Below the pieces are notes generated by a model. It did no database searches and was not told the DNA's origin. It saw only the letters and a program-made list of their open reading frames with translations. Below, in pieces: positions 1 through 7,487 of a stretch of 14,321 bases of DNA. Positions within the stretch are counted from its first letter, which is position 1. The number at the start of each line of letters is the position of its first letter. Position numbers and translations under genes: made by a program. Where the stretch lies: positions 22,310 to 36,630 of the forward strand of contig DBRM01000070.1 in the NCBI GenBank assembly GCA_002305965.1. Direction: 5' to 3'. This DNA comes from Syntrophomonas sp. UBA1368 (GTDB lineage: Bacteria; Bacillota; Syntrophomonadia; Syntrophomonadales; Syntrophomonadaceae).

Positions 1-470
1 CGGGCGATGGCCACCCGCTGCTGTTCCCCTCCGGAAAGCTCCCGGGGCGTATGCTTCTTCCTGTGCAGCAGGCCTACCGTCTCCAGGATCTCATCCATCC
101 TGCCGCGGTATCTGCCGATGCTCTTGCCGTCCAAAAGGACCGGCAGCATGATATTGTCCTGTATATTAAGATTGGGGACCAGGTTGTAAAACTGGAAGAT
201 AAAGCCCATCTCCCGGCGGCGGAAGCTGCTGGCATCTTTATCATCCATGTCCGACAGCTGCCGGTTTTTCACCTTTACCGTTCCCGAACTGGGTTTGTCC
301 AGGCCCCCCAGAAGGTACAAAAGGGTGCTTTTTCCCGAACCGGAAGGCCCCATCAAACTGACAAATTCGCCATTTTCAATGGACAGGTGAATGTTTTTTA
401 ATACTTCCACTTCCACATCGCCCAGCTGAAAATTTTTACACACATCTACGGCTTCAATGATCGGTTCCAA
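1..470 (-). CDS. ABC transporter ATP-binding protein, MacB/LolD type (3' end off window)
   Basis: The ATPase half of an ABC transporter, which would power the permease encoded just upstream on the same strand (484-2982). About 156 N-terminal residues are visible. They include Walker A GPSGSGKST at residues 41-49, a Q-loop Gln at about 93 (FIFQFYN), and the ABC signature LSGGEQQRV beginning at about 145. Walker B and the H-loop lie beyond the left edge. The start is a TTG at 470-468, six bases after an AGGGAGGT ribosome site that itself overlaps the stop codon of the permease gene, so the two are almost certainly translationally coupled. The sequence after the Q-loop (NLVPNLNIQDNIMLP) is typical of the MacB/LolD/FtsE group, which uses ATP binding to drive conformational work on envelope or secreted substrates and not classical import. 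The substrate cannot be told from sequence. Confidence 0.93.
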   Translation of the reverse strand, partial: MEPIIEAVDVCKNFQLGDVEVEVLKNIHLSIENGEFVSLMGPSGSGKSTLLYLLGGLDKPSSGTVKVKNRQLSDMDDKDASSFRRREMGFIFQFYNLVPNLNIQDNIMLPVLLDGKSIGRYRGRMDEILETVGLLHRKKHTPRELSGGEQQRVAIA

Positions 471-476
471 TTTTGG

Positions 477-484
477 ACCTCCCT
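477..484 (-). promoter_or_regulatory. Ribosome binding site AGGGAGGT fixing a TTG start
   Basis: The reverse strand reads AGGGAGGT six bases before the TTG of the ATPase gene. No ATG fits this frame at a useful distance, so this site decides the start. Its last base on the plus strand is also the last base of the permease stop codon, which implies coupled translation. Confidence 0.8.
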
Positions 485-2982
485 TATTCATATTTCAGTT
501 CTCTTACGATATCCAGCCTGGCAGTCTGCCGGGACGGGAGCAGGGTCGCCAGGACAGAGATCAACGCACCGGCTATGACAGCGGCGATAAAATACTGGGG
601 CGGGTAATGCATTCGAATAGGCAGATTGAGCAAAAACAACAACTGCCCGGTTTGCACCAGATAGATCAGTCCGATGACGATACCGGTAAATCCGGCGATC
701 AAGCCTGCAGACAGGGCTTCTGTCAGCAGCACTTTGACCATCTGCCGCTGACTCATGCCGATGGAGCGGAAAACCGCCAGATATCTTTTGCGGGTCAAAA
801 GGCTGACCACGATATTGTTGAACACGCCGAATATACCGATCACCATGGTGACCAGGGAAAAACCCTGCAGGAGATACAACAGCTGGTTGTTGGACTTTTC
901 ATTGTTCTCCGCCATTTCGTCCATGGTAATGCTGTATATGTTGCGGTGGAGCATCTTGTCCTGCAAGGACTTGCTCACCGCTGCCGGATCACCTGAGGTA
1001 TTGATCCAGAACTCAGAATAGTATTTCATTTCCCAGTCGCTTTTCACATATTTTTCATGGATCAGGGCTGTGTTGCCGTTATTTAAAATGGTATTGGAAA
1101 ACCCGATGATCTGATATTTTTTATCTCCCCGGGCTGTTTTCAAGGTCAAAAAGTCCCCTTCTTTCAGGTCCATTTTTCTTTTCATGAAAGTGCTGGGGAT
1201 GATGGTGCGGCCTGCGGCAAACTTCTGCAGCATCTCAGCTTCATCCCCCTGCAGGCGGAAGTTCATAAAAGCAGACATCCGACTGCCGTCCATGCCATAA
1301 ATGATGCCTATTTTATCTGTTGTACCGGCGATTTCCACCTCTCCTCTTTCATAGAAGCCCAAGACCGACTCCACTCCCTTTACGGATTTCAGGCTGGCTT
1401 CGGCTTTGCGGTCGGCATCGGACATGTAGGCCATGATGTCCGTTTTAAAATCACTATAGGCATAAGCCACTTCCCGGGTCACACTGAAGCTGATGGTGTT
1501 GATCAAAAGCAGGCTGGCCAGCCCGATGGTCAAAAGGGTGATGTTGTTTAGCATATCCTTGCTGCGGTAGATGTTTTTCAGGGCCAGGATCCCTTCATTG
1601 CCGAAAATACGGGGAATAAACCGCTGATAAAACAGGATGAAGAAATCCATGATATGGGGGATCAGCCACACCACTGCTACTGTTGCTGTAATAATGGACA
1701 GGGAGCCCAGCACACCTGCCGCCTTTTCCGGCACCAGGCGGGGGACCACCAGGGAAAGTACCAGAATTACCAGGGCGATCCTGGTACGTCCGGTTTTGAT
1801 ATCGTCCTGCCGGGCATAGGTATTGAGGATGATATCCCGTAAGGGTACTTTGTTTATCCTGATGATGGGGATCAGTGAACTGCCCACAGAGAGCACCACT
1901 GCCGAGACAAAGGAAATCCCCATGTACAAATAAGAAAACGAGATCTCAACTTCCGGCGGAGCGGGGTCCCAGGGGTTCATGGCCATGGAATAAGTCATCC
2001 CGTAAAGCAGGCCGATGCCCAGCAGACATCCTAATGCACCGCCGATCACCCCATAGCTGATACTTTCACTGAGCAGCAGAAGGTTGATCCTCTTTTTGGT
2101 GGCGCCGATACTTCGGAAGGTTCCCATCACCGGCATCCGCTCAAAGGCAATGACCTTAAAAGCGGTGTAGATGACAAAAATACTGATCAGTACCACCAGC
2201 ATCAGCATCAGCAAAAAGGGGACGCGGATCACCTGGGTGTATTCCTTTAACTCTTTATCGGTGATGGTCTGGGTTATTTCATAGCGGGGGTATTGCTTCT
2301 GGAGATCGGCTTTTACCTGTTCGATCATCAGGGGATTTTTGGTTTTGATATATAACTGTGAAACTTTGCCTCTTTCGCTGATGATGGAGGACAGGGTCTC
2401 CAATGGCACCACCGCACTGAAACCGTCGGTCCCAGGCATCAGGAGCCCCTCCGGTGCTGCAATGGCCGCAATGGTAAAACGATGGAGGTTGTCTTTTATT
2501 TTCACATCCAGCTTGTCACCGGCGTTCAATTCATACTTATCAGCGGTCAGGCGGCTGATGATGATCTTATTGCCTTTGAAGGGATGCAGGCCGTACTGTT
2601 CCTGCAAAACGAGAGGATTCATCTTCTGCAGGTCTTCCAGTTTAAGACCTTCCAGTGAAACCATTACCTGATCCCGGGGTGAAATTTTGTATGATCCGGT
2701 TTCACTGATGATGCCCACTGTATATTCCAGATCATTGGTAAATATTTCCGCCCGGGCAGGACTGAAATATCTGGAGGGAGCATCCTGGCCGGCATATATG
2801 ACAAGCTCTGATTCGCCGATCTGGCTGCGGATCTGCTTTAAGTATACTTCTGCAATATTGTCGGATATGCCCAGAGAGGAAAAGAGGAGCGCAGTGGAAA
2901 GACAGATGGAAAAAAGCACTAAAAGGGTTCGGAGCTTTTTCTCCCAGATGTTTTTAAAGATGAATTTGATGATGATTCCCAA
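484..2982 (-). CDS. ABC transporter permease with two FtsX domains
   Basis: Membrane subunit of the ABC transporter whose ATPase follows at 470-1. The product is about 832 residues. A first TM segment (about 18-38) is followed by a long extracytoplasmic MacB-PCD-like domain (about 45-250). A first FtsX domain follows, with TMs near 255-278, 305-328 and 358-376 and the cytoplasmic motif FRSIGATKKR. Extra TMs lie near 400-445 and 472-492, then a second large extracellular domain, then a second FtsX domain at the C-terminus with a matching VFRSIGMSQRQ motif. Duplicated FtsX architecture of about 10 TMs is characteristic of mechanotransmission-type or exporter permeases. A TTG six bases upstream (2988) is possible, but it sits only three bases from the AGGAG at 2992-2996; the TTG at 2982 has a nine-base spacer and is preferred. 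The substrate is unknown. Confidence 0.92.
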   Translation of the reverse strand: MGIIIKFIFKNIWEKKLRTLLVLFSICLSTALLFSSLGISDNIAEVYLKQIRSQIGESELVIYAGQDAPSRYFSPARAEIFTNDLEYTVGIISETGSYKISPRDQVMVSLEGLKLEDLQKMNPLVLQEQYGLHPFKGNKIIISRLTADKYELNAGDKLDVKIKDNLHRFTIAAIAAPEGLLMPGTDGFSAVVPLETLSSIISERGKVSQLYIKTKNPLMIEQVKADLQKQYPRYEITQTITDKELKEYTQVIRVPFLLMLMLVVLISIFVIYTAFKVIAFERMPVMGTFRSIGATKKRINLLLLSESISYGVIGGALGCLLGIGLLYGMTYSMAMNPWDPAPPEVEISFSYLYMGISFVSAVVLSVGSSLIPIIRINKVPLRDIILNTYARQDDIKTGRTRIALVILVLSLVVPRLVPEKAAGVLGSLSIITATVAVVWLIPHIMDFFILFYQRFIPRIFGNEGILALKNIYRSKDMLNNITLLTIGLASLLLINTISFSVTREVAYAYSDFKTDIMAYMSDADRKAEASLKSVKGVESVLGFYERGEVEIAGTTDKIGIIYGMDGSRMSAFMNFRLQGDEAEMLQKFAAGRTIIPSTFMKRKMDLKEGDFLTLKTARGDKKYQIIGFSNTILNNGNTALIHEKYVKSDWEMKYYSEFWINTSGDPAAVSKSLQDKMLHRNIYSITMDEMAENNEKSNNQLLYLLQGFSLVTMVIGIFGVFNNIVVSLLTRKRYLAVFRSIGMSQRQMVKVLLTEALSAGLIAGFTGIVIGLIYLVQTGQLLFLLNLPIRMHYPPQYFIAAVIAGALISVLATLLPSRQTARLDIVRELKYE

Positions 2983-3276
2983 AACCAACAGCTCCTACTG
3001 CAGTAAAGAATCAGGACATTTTTACATTGATAAAGCATGCCTTTTTAATTCTCCTGACAGCTGTTGCGTTCCTTTAATAAAATATTAATTTTTTCTTAAT
3101 TTTATTAGAGCGTACGCTTCAGCACGGTATATAAGGTGCATTCACGAGTTCACCAGTTTTTCATCCATTGAACATGATTTCTTCACAAAAACTTTTTATA
3201 TTATCTTTAGAAATCGAATCCAGACCTGAGTGCTGATAACAGCATTGAGATCAGTAAAAAGGAAGGATGGAGGATA
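2983..3276. promoter_or_regulatory. Divergent intergenic region between the ABC transporter and the VTC operon
   Basis: No convincing gene lies here. The region must hold promoters for both directions. An AT-only inverted repeat (arms TAATAAAAT at 3075-3083 and ATTTTATTA at 3099-3107) lies in the most AT-rich part and could serve as operator or UP-element for the leftward gene. A small hairpin (TGCTG, loop ATAA, CAGCA, 3231-3244) lies about 30 bases before the VTC start and would be in its leader. The -10-like boxes (for example TATATT at 3197 and TATTAT at 3199) lack a well-spaced -35, so I do not call individual promoters. Confidence 0.45.
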
Positions 3277-3954
3277 TTGCAGGAACCAAAGTATCGCCAT
3301 GAGCTGAAGCATTTTATCAATTACTTTGATTATCTTCAGCTGGAATCCCGGCTGCAGCATCTGATGACCCGCGACCAATATACAGGTGAAGCAGGAAGTT
3401 ATCAAGTGCGCAGCCTCTATTTTGATAATTTTTATGACAAAGCACTGCGGGAAAAGATCGAAGGCTTTTCCGTGCGGGAAAAATTCCGTCTCCGCTATTA
3501 TAATGATGACCCTTCCTATATCAAGCTGGAAAAAAAGAGCAAGCGCCGGGGGCTCAATTTAAAAGAGGCGGAGATCATAACCCGGGAAGAATGCGAGATG
3601 CTGCTCAAAGGCCAGCGGTCATTTCTTTTGCAAAGCGATAAAAAGCTGTATAACGAACTTTACGCCAAAATGTACTATGAACAGCTACGGCCCCGGGTAA
3701 TCGTGGACTACCAGCGCCAGGCCTATTTGTATCCCGCCGGCAATGTACGGATCACCATCGATTCGGATATCCGTGCCAGCAACAGTATTGGAGAATTTTT
3801 CAGCCCCGGGCTCTTCTGTCCCAGGGTAACCAACAGCATGATCCTGGAAGTAAAATATCATGATTATCTGCCGCAGGTGATCCGCAATGTGATCCAGTTA
3901 AAGAGCCGTCACGCTGTGGCGGTTTCGAAATACGCAATGGGCAGAACTTTATAA
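3277..3954 (+). CDS. VTC domain protein (polyphosphate polymerase-like)
   Basis: A stand-alone VTC domain of 225 residues, the fold that in yeast Vtc4 makes polyphosphate from ATP inside a basic tunnel. The hallmark residues look intact: YRHELKHF at 6-13, VRSLYFDN at 44-51, the basic strand REKFRLRYY at 67-75 (counterpart of the Vtc4 arginine pair), LEKKSKRRG at 84-92, RVIVDYQR at 140-147, a metal-ligand Glu in ILEVKY (E191) and a late Lys (SKYA, K218). That these residues correspond to the Vtc4 active site is my alignment by eye. There are no TM segments, so the protein is probably cytosolic and works at the membrane through the DUF4956 partner 19 bases downstream. The start is TTG; AAGGA at 3263-3267 gives a nine-base spacer, and the VTC domain begins at once. 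Whether bacterial members make polyphosphate or modify something else is not shown by the sequence. Confidence 0.9.
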   Translation: MQEPKYRHELKHFINYFDYLQLESRLQHLMTRDQYTGEAGSYQVRSLYFDNFYDKALREKIEGFSVREKFRLRYYNDDPSYIKLEKKSKRRGLNLKEAEIITREECEMLLKGQRSFLLQSDKKLYNELYAKMYYEQLRPRVIVDYQRQAYLYPAGNVRITIDSDIRASNSIGEFFSPGLFCPRVTNSMILEVKYHDYLPQVIRNVIQLKSRHAVAVSKYAMGRTL

Positions 3955-3973
3955 TTTAAGGAGGATATTTCAA

Positions 3974-4642
3974 ATGACTTTTCAGGACATTTTCAAAACC
4001 GGTTTTCTGGAGAAAGCTGCCTCGTTATCATATACTGATATGGCATTGGCCATGCTCATCGCCCTGTGCCTGGGGCTGTTTATTTTCCTGGTTTACAGAA
4101 AGACCTTTTCCGGGGTGATGTATTCAGCCTCTTTTGGGGTGACTCTTATTGCCATGACCCTGATCACTACGCTGATCATCCTGGCTATTTCCTCGAATGT
4201 GATCCTGTCATTAGGTATGGTAGGCGCCCTTTCCATTGTCCGCTTCCGTACACCGGTAAAGGAGGTCCTGGATATCGCCTACATATTCTGGGCGATTTCC
4301 GCCGGCATCGTGGTGGGGGCCGGCCTATTGCCCCTGGCCATCTTCGGTACGCTCTTCATCGGCCTGGTGCTGTTTATCTTTGTTAACCGCAGGAGCAGCG
4401 ATATACCTTATCTGATTGTGGTGAACTATGGAGACCCGAAGGCTGAAGCAGACATTATCTCAATGATCAAAGCCAAAACCAAAAAGTATCTGGTCAAAGC
4501 CAAGACTGTCAACAGGAACGGGACAGAATTGACCGTGGAAGTTCGCTTAAGAGACCGGGAAGCAGGGATGGTGAGTGAACTGCTGGCGTTAAATGGAGTG
4601 GAAAATGCGGTTCTGGTCAGCTACAACGGCGAATATATGTAA
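3974..4642 (+). CDS. DUF4956 family membrane protein
   Basis: A 222-residue integral membrane protein. Hydrophobic segments lie near residues 22-41, 50-72, 74-88, 101-116 and 118-136, followed by a soluble C-terminal domain of about 80 residues with a beta-alpha-beta look (about 143-220). The conserved family block is SLGMVGALSIVRFRTPVKE at about 79-97, where the basic RFR follows a helix end; the rest of the block (DIAYIFWAISAGIV) begins the next helix. AAGGAGG at 3958-3964 lies nine bases before the ATG. The gene sits between VTC and CotH genes with gaps of 19 and 22 bases, so it is one operon. DUF4956 proteins are recurrent VTC partners. By analogy with the yeast VTC complex, where catalytic and membrane parts cooperate, it may be the membrane anchor or channel; that role is inference. 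Confidence 0.92.
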   Translation: MTFQDIFKTGFLEKAASLSYTDMALAMLIALCLGLFIFLVYRKTFSGVMYSASFGVTLIAMTLITTLIILAISSNVILSLGMVGALSIVRFRTPVKEVLDIAYIFWAISAGIVVGAGLLPLAIFGTLFIGLVLFIFVNRRSSDIPYLIVVNYGDPKAEADIISMIKAKTKKYLVKAKTVNRNGTELTVEVRLRDREAGMVSELLALNGVENAVLVSYNGEYM

Positions 4643-4664
4643 CTTGCATGGCAGGAGGTAAGTT

Positions 4665-6350
4665 GTGATTAAAAGTAAATATATTAATCTGATTATTGCC
4701 GCCGCCGTAATCATAGCCCTGGCGGCAGGCCTGCTGCTGGTGTATTATGGCCGGCAGGACACCACAGCCGGCGGGATCACACAGGAATATGAAAGCAAAT
4801 TGTTCGGCGGTGACGTCATCAGGATCGAGATCGAGGCCGATCCTGCCGAATGGCAAGCCATGTTGGAAAATGCCCGGGCGGAAGAATACATTATGGCCGA
4901 TGTGGTCGTCAACGGTACCCGGTTTCAAAGTGTGGGGATCCGTCCCAAGGGCAATTCCAGCCTCAGCCAGGTAGCCATGTCTGACACCACGGACCGTTTC
5001 AGCTTCCGTCTCAAGTTTGATGAATATATCGACGGACAGACCTGCTTTGGTCTGGATTGTTTCGTGCTGAACAATATGCTGGGTGACAACAGCTATATGA
5101 AAGAATACCTTTCCTACGATATTATGCACTACATAGGGGTCAACACCCCCCTTTATGCATTTGCCGACATCAGTGTCAATGGTGAGAAATGGGGCTTTTA
5201 TCTGGCAGTGGAAGCCTATGATGACAGTTATCTGAGCAGAGTTTACGGACATACCGGCGGCAGGCTGTACAATGTGAAATCCATGGATATGGGTGACAGA
5301 GATGAGGAAGGGATGCCTGCCAGTATGCCAAGGTCGGACATGACGAAAGGAGAAAGACCTGGGTTTCCGGAGGGAGGGCCAGGAATGCCTCCTGGCGGGG
5401 AAAGGCCTATTATGCCCGGAGGTGGTCCAGGTGTGGCAAACCCGGAGGGGCAGATAACAGATATGCCGGAGAACATGCACCTGCCGGAAGAATGGCAGAT
5501 GCCGCCTGCTATGCAGAAAGACGGGCAGATTCCGGATATGCAGAATGAACGGTCATGGCGGCAAAGGCCTGAAGGACAGTTCCCGGGTAAGATGGGAGGC
5601 GGCAGGAATTCAGGAGGAGATTTGAAATATACCGATGACGACCCTGATAGCTATCCGGCCATTTTCGAAAATGCGGTGGGAAAAACGAATGCGGCAGATC
5701 ACAAGCGGGTGATCACGGCCCTGAAGAACCTGAGCACCGGTGCAGAGCTGGAAAAGTTCTTCGATGTTGACCAGATCCTGCGCTATATGGCAGCCCATAC
5801 GGTGGTGGTCAACCTGGACAGCTATTCTTCCATTATGGCGCAGAATTATTACATCTATGAAAAAGGCGGACAAATAACCATTCTGCCCTGGGATTACAAT
5901 TATTCCTTTGGCGGTTTTCAGTCGGGCAGCGCTTCTACTGTGGTGAACTTCCCCATCGATACACCGGTCAGCGGGGTTACATTGGAAGACCGGCCGCTTT
6001 TTGCCAGACTTCTGGCCAATGAAGAATACAAGGCCAAATATCATCAATATCTGCAGGAGATCGTGGACGGATATTTTGCCAATGGTAAATGGGAAGCAAA
6101 GGTAAGCCAGATTAACAGCCTGATCGCTGAATATGTAAAGAATGATACCAGTGCCTTCTGTACTTATGACGAATACGAAAAAGCCGTACCGGCATTGATC
6201 AAACTGGGAGAACTGCGGGCGGAAAGTATTGCCGGCCAGCTGGATGGGAGCGTACCGGCTACCACTGCAGCCCAAAAAGAGCAGCCCGAGGCCCTGATCG
6301 ACACTGAAGGCCTTAATCTGAGGGACCTGGGCAAAGGAATGAAGAACTGA
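4665..6350 (+). CDS. CotH kinase family protein, membrane-anchored, with Met/Pro/Gly-rich insert
   Basis: A 561-residue CotH-family protein. Bacillus CotH is an atypical kinase that phosphorylates spore coat proteins. An N-terminal signal anchor (about 7-27, IIAAAVIIALAAGLLLVYY) places the rest outside the cytoplasm. The kinase-like domain runs from about 45 to 500. Candidate nucleotide/metal residues are K117 in FRLKFDEY, E183 in AVEAYDD and D410 in LPWDYNYSFGG, the last being the most recognisable CotH motif. Between the lobes (about 207-318) lies a low-complexity insert with 13 Met and 18 Pro in about 112 residues and no TM. The start is GTG, with AGGAGG six bases upstream. It is the last gene of the VTC-DUF4956-CotH operon. 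Because the domain is predicted to be extracytoplasmic, the phosphate donor and target are open questions. Confidence 0.93.
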   Translation: MIKSKYINLIIAAAVIIALAAGLLLVYYGRQDTTAGGITQEYESKLFGGDVIRIEIEADPAEWQAMLENARAEEYIMADVVVNGTRFQSVGIRPKGNSSLSQVAMSDTTDRFSFRLKFDEYIDGQTCFGLDCFVLNNMLGDNSYMKEYLSYDIMHYIGVNTPLYAFADISVNGEKWGFYLAVEAYDDSYLSRVYGHTGGRLYNVKSMDMGDRDEEGMPASMPRSDMTKGERPGFPEGGPGMPPGGERPIMPGGGPGVANPEGQITDMPENMHLPEEWQMPPAMQKDGQIPDMQNERSWRQRPEGQFPGKMGGGRNSGGDLKYTDDDPDSYPAIFENAVGKTNAADHKRVITALKNLSTGAELEKFFDVDQILRYMAAHTVVVNLDSYSSIMAQNYYIYEKGGQITILPWDYNYSFGGFQSGSASTVVNFPIDTPVSGVTLEDRPLFARLLANEEYKAKYHQYLQEIVDGYFANGKWEAKVSQINSLIAEYVKNDTSAFCTYDEYEKAVPALIKLGELRAESIAGQLDGSVPATTAAQKEQPEALIDTEGLNLRDLGKGMKN

Positions 6351-6400
6351 CCCTTATTGCTCGCTCTGGTATATATCAAATGATTTAAGGAGTTCAAGAG
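6351..6400. other. Convergent gap without visible terminator
   Basis: Fifty bases separate the stop of the CotH gene from the stop of the oppositely oriented dehydrogenase gene. I see no GC-rich hairpin with a T-tract on either strand, so the two transcripts may overlap or end by another mechanism. Confidence 0.4.
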
Positions 6401-7459
6401 TTACCTTTCGTACGGAGTTATGAGCCACTTCAGGCAATGATCCTTTTGGTGGCCAAATACATCATAGCCCTTTTCGATATCATTTAAAGGCGCCCGGTGG
6501 GTGAGCATGAATCTGGTGTCGATCTTTCCGGTCATGATCAGTTTCATCATTTTTCGGATGCCGGATCCGTTTTGAATGCCGGCCTTAATAGTAAGATTCC
6601 TGAAAACGATATCCGGCATATTCACTTCAAAGGGAGCGGCTGGAACAGCCACGGTTGATATGGTTCCATTGTACCTGGCCGCCCTTACGGCAAGATCGAA
6701 GGTGGCTTTGATCCCGGCGGTTTCAACCACCAGGTCAACGCCCTGACCATTGGTGGCTTCCATTAATTTCTTTACTGCTTTATCCTGAGCGGGATTGATT
6801 AGAACATCAGCAATCCCTGCCTCTTTGGCTATGTCCAGACGGTATTGAAGGGTATCGACGGCGATGACCTGTCGGGCGCCAAACGCCTTTTTGGCCAGCA
6901 GACAGGTGCATTGACCCACCGGCCCGACGCCGATGACCGCAATGGTTCCTCCTTCAGTGAAACCGCCATTGGTGATGCCGAACCAGCCAGTGGCAAGCAT
7001 ATCAGGAAGCATGATCACATCTTCTTCCGTCAACCCTTCGGGGATGGGGAACATGGTTTGATCTGCCTGCGGGATCCTGATATATTCGGCGTGGCATCCT
7101 TCCAGACTGAATCCGCCGAAAATACCGCCATCCCGGCAGAAAAGGAAACGGCCCGCCCGGCACATATCGCACTGCCCGCAAAAGGTGCCCGGAAGCACCA
7201 TACACCGGTCACCAACCTTGAGATTTTTGACTTCCGCACCGGCTTCTACCACTTCGGCGCAGAACTCATGCCCCTGGATCCGCGGATAGGGAATGCCCTC
7301 GACCTCTCCCCGCACCTGATGGATGTCGCTGGTACAGATGGCAGCCAGGGTGACTTTGGCAAGAACATCCGTAGGTTTTAAAATCACCGGGACGGGAACA
7401 TCCGTCAGACCATATTTTCCTGGTTCATAGTAAACCAGGGCTTTCATCGTTTCATTCAT
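6401..7459 (-). CDS. Zinc-dependent medium-chain alcohol dehydrogenase
   Basis: A 352-residue MDR-superfamily oxidoreductase, expected to interconvert an alcohol and an aldehyde or ketone in the cytosol. Catalytic zinc ligands are C42 (ICTSDIH), H64/E65 (GHEF) and probably D153 (LPDMLATG), the same CTSDIH and PDM pattern seen in secondary alcohol dehydrogenases such as the Thermoanaerobacter enzyme. Unlike that enzyme it has the full structural-zinc lobe, with cysteines 94, 97, 100 and 108. The Rossmann motif is GVGPVG at 177-182. Asp202 ends the second strand (IAVDTLQYR), which favours NAD(H) over NADP(H). AAGGAG lies nine bases before the ATG. The gene follows the CoA-transferase gene by 28 bases and is its probable operon partner. 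Threonine- or polyol-dehydrogenase-type substrates are also possible; the substrate is not assigned. Confidence 0.93.
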   Translation of the reverse strand: MNETMKALVYYEPGKYGLTDVPVPVILKPTDVLAKVTLAAICTSDIHQVRGEVEGIPYPRIQGHEFCAEVVEAGAEVKNLKVGDRCMVLPGTFCGQCDMCRAGRFLFCRDGGIFGGFSLEGCHAEYIRIPQADQTMFPIPEGLTEEDVIMLPDMLATGWFGITNGGFTEGGTIAVIGVGPVGQCTCLLAKKAFGARQVIAVDTLQYRLDIAKEAGIADVLINPAQDKAVKKLMEATNGQGVDLVVETAGIKATFDLAVRAARYNGTISTVAVPAAPFEVNMPDIVFRNLTIKAGIQNGSGIRKMMKLIMTGKIDTRFMLTHRAPLNDIEKGYDVFGHQKDHCLKWLITPYER

Positions 7460-7487
7460 ACTACTGTACTCCTTCCCACGTGATTAT

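Noticed and set aside
457..996. Plus-strand open frame of 179 codons within the permease gene
   Set aside because: Antisense to the second FtsX domain; His/Gln-rich shadow translation without recognisable domains.
4617..5480. Long minus-strand open frame of 287 codons within the DUF4956/CotH genes
   Set aside because: It is antisense to two well-supported genes with clear family motifs, has no ribosome site, and its composition (many His, Pro, Gly) is that of a shadow frame.
5610..6275. Minus-strand open frame of 221 codons within CotH
   Set aside because: Antisense shadow of the kinase domain that holds the PWDYN motif; no family features.
6845..7381. Plus-strand open frame of 178 codons within the dehydrogenase gene
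   Set aside because: Antisense to the zinc-binding and Rossmann motifs of a clear MDR dehydrogenase.
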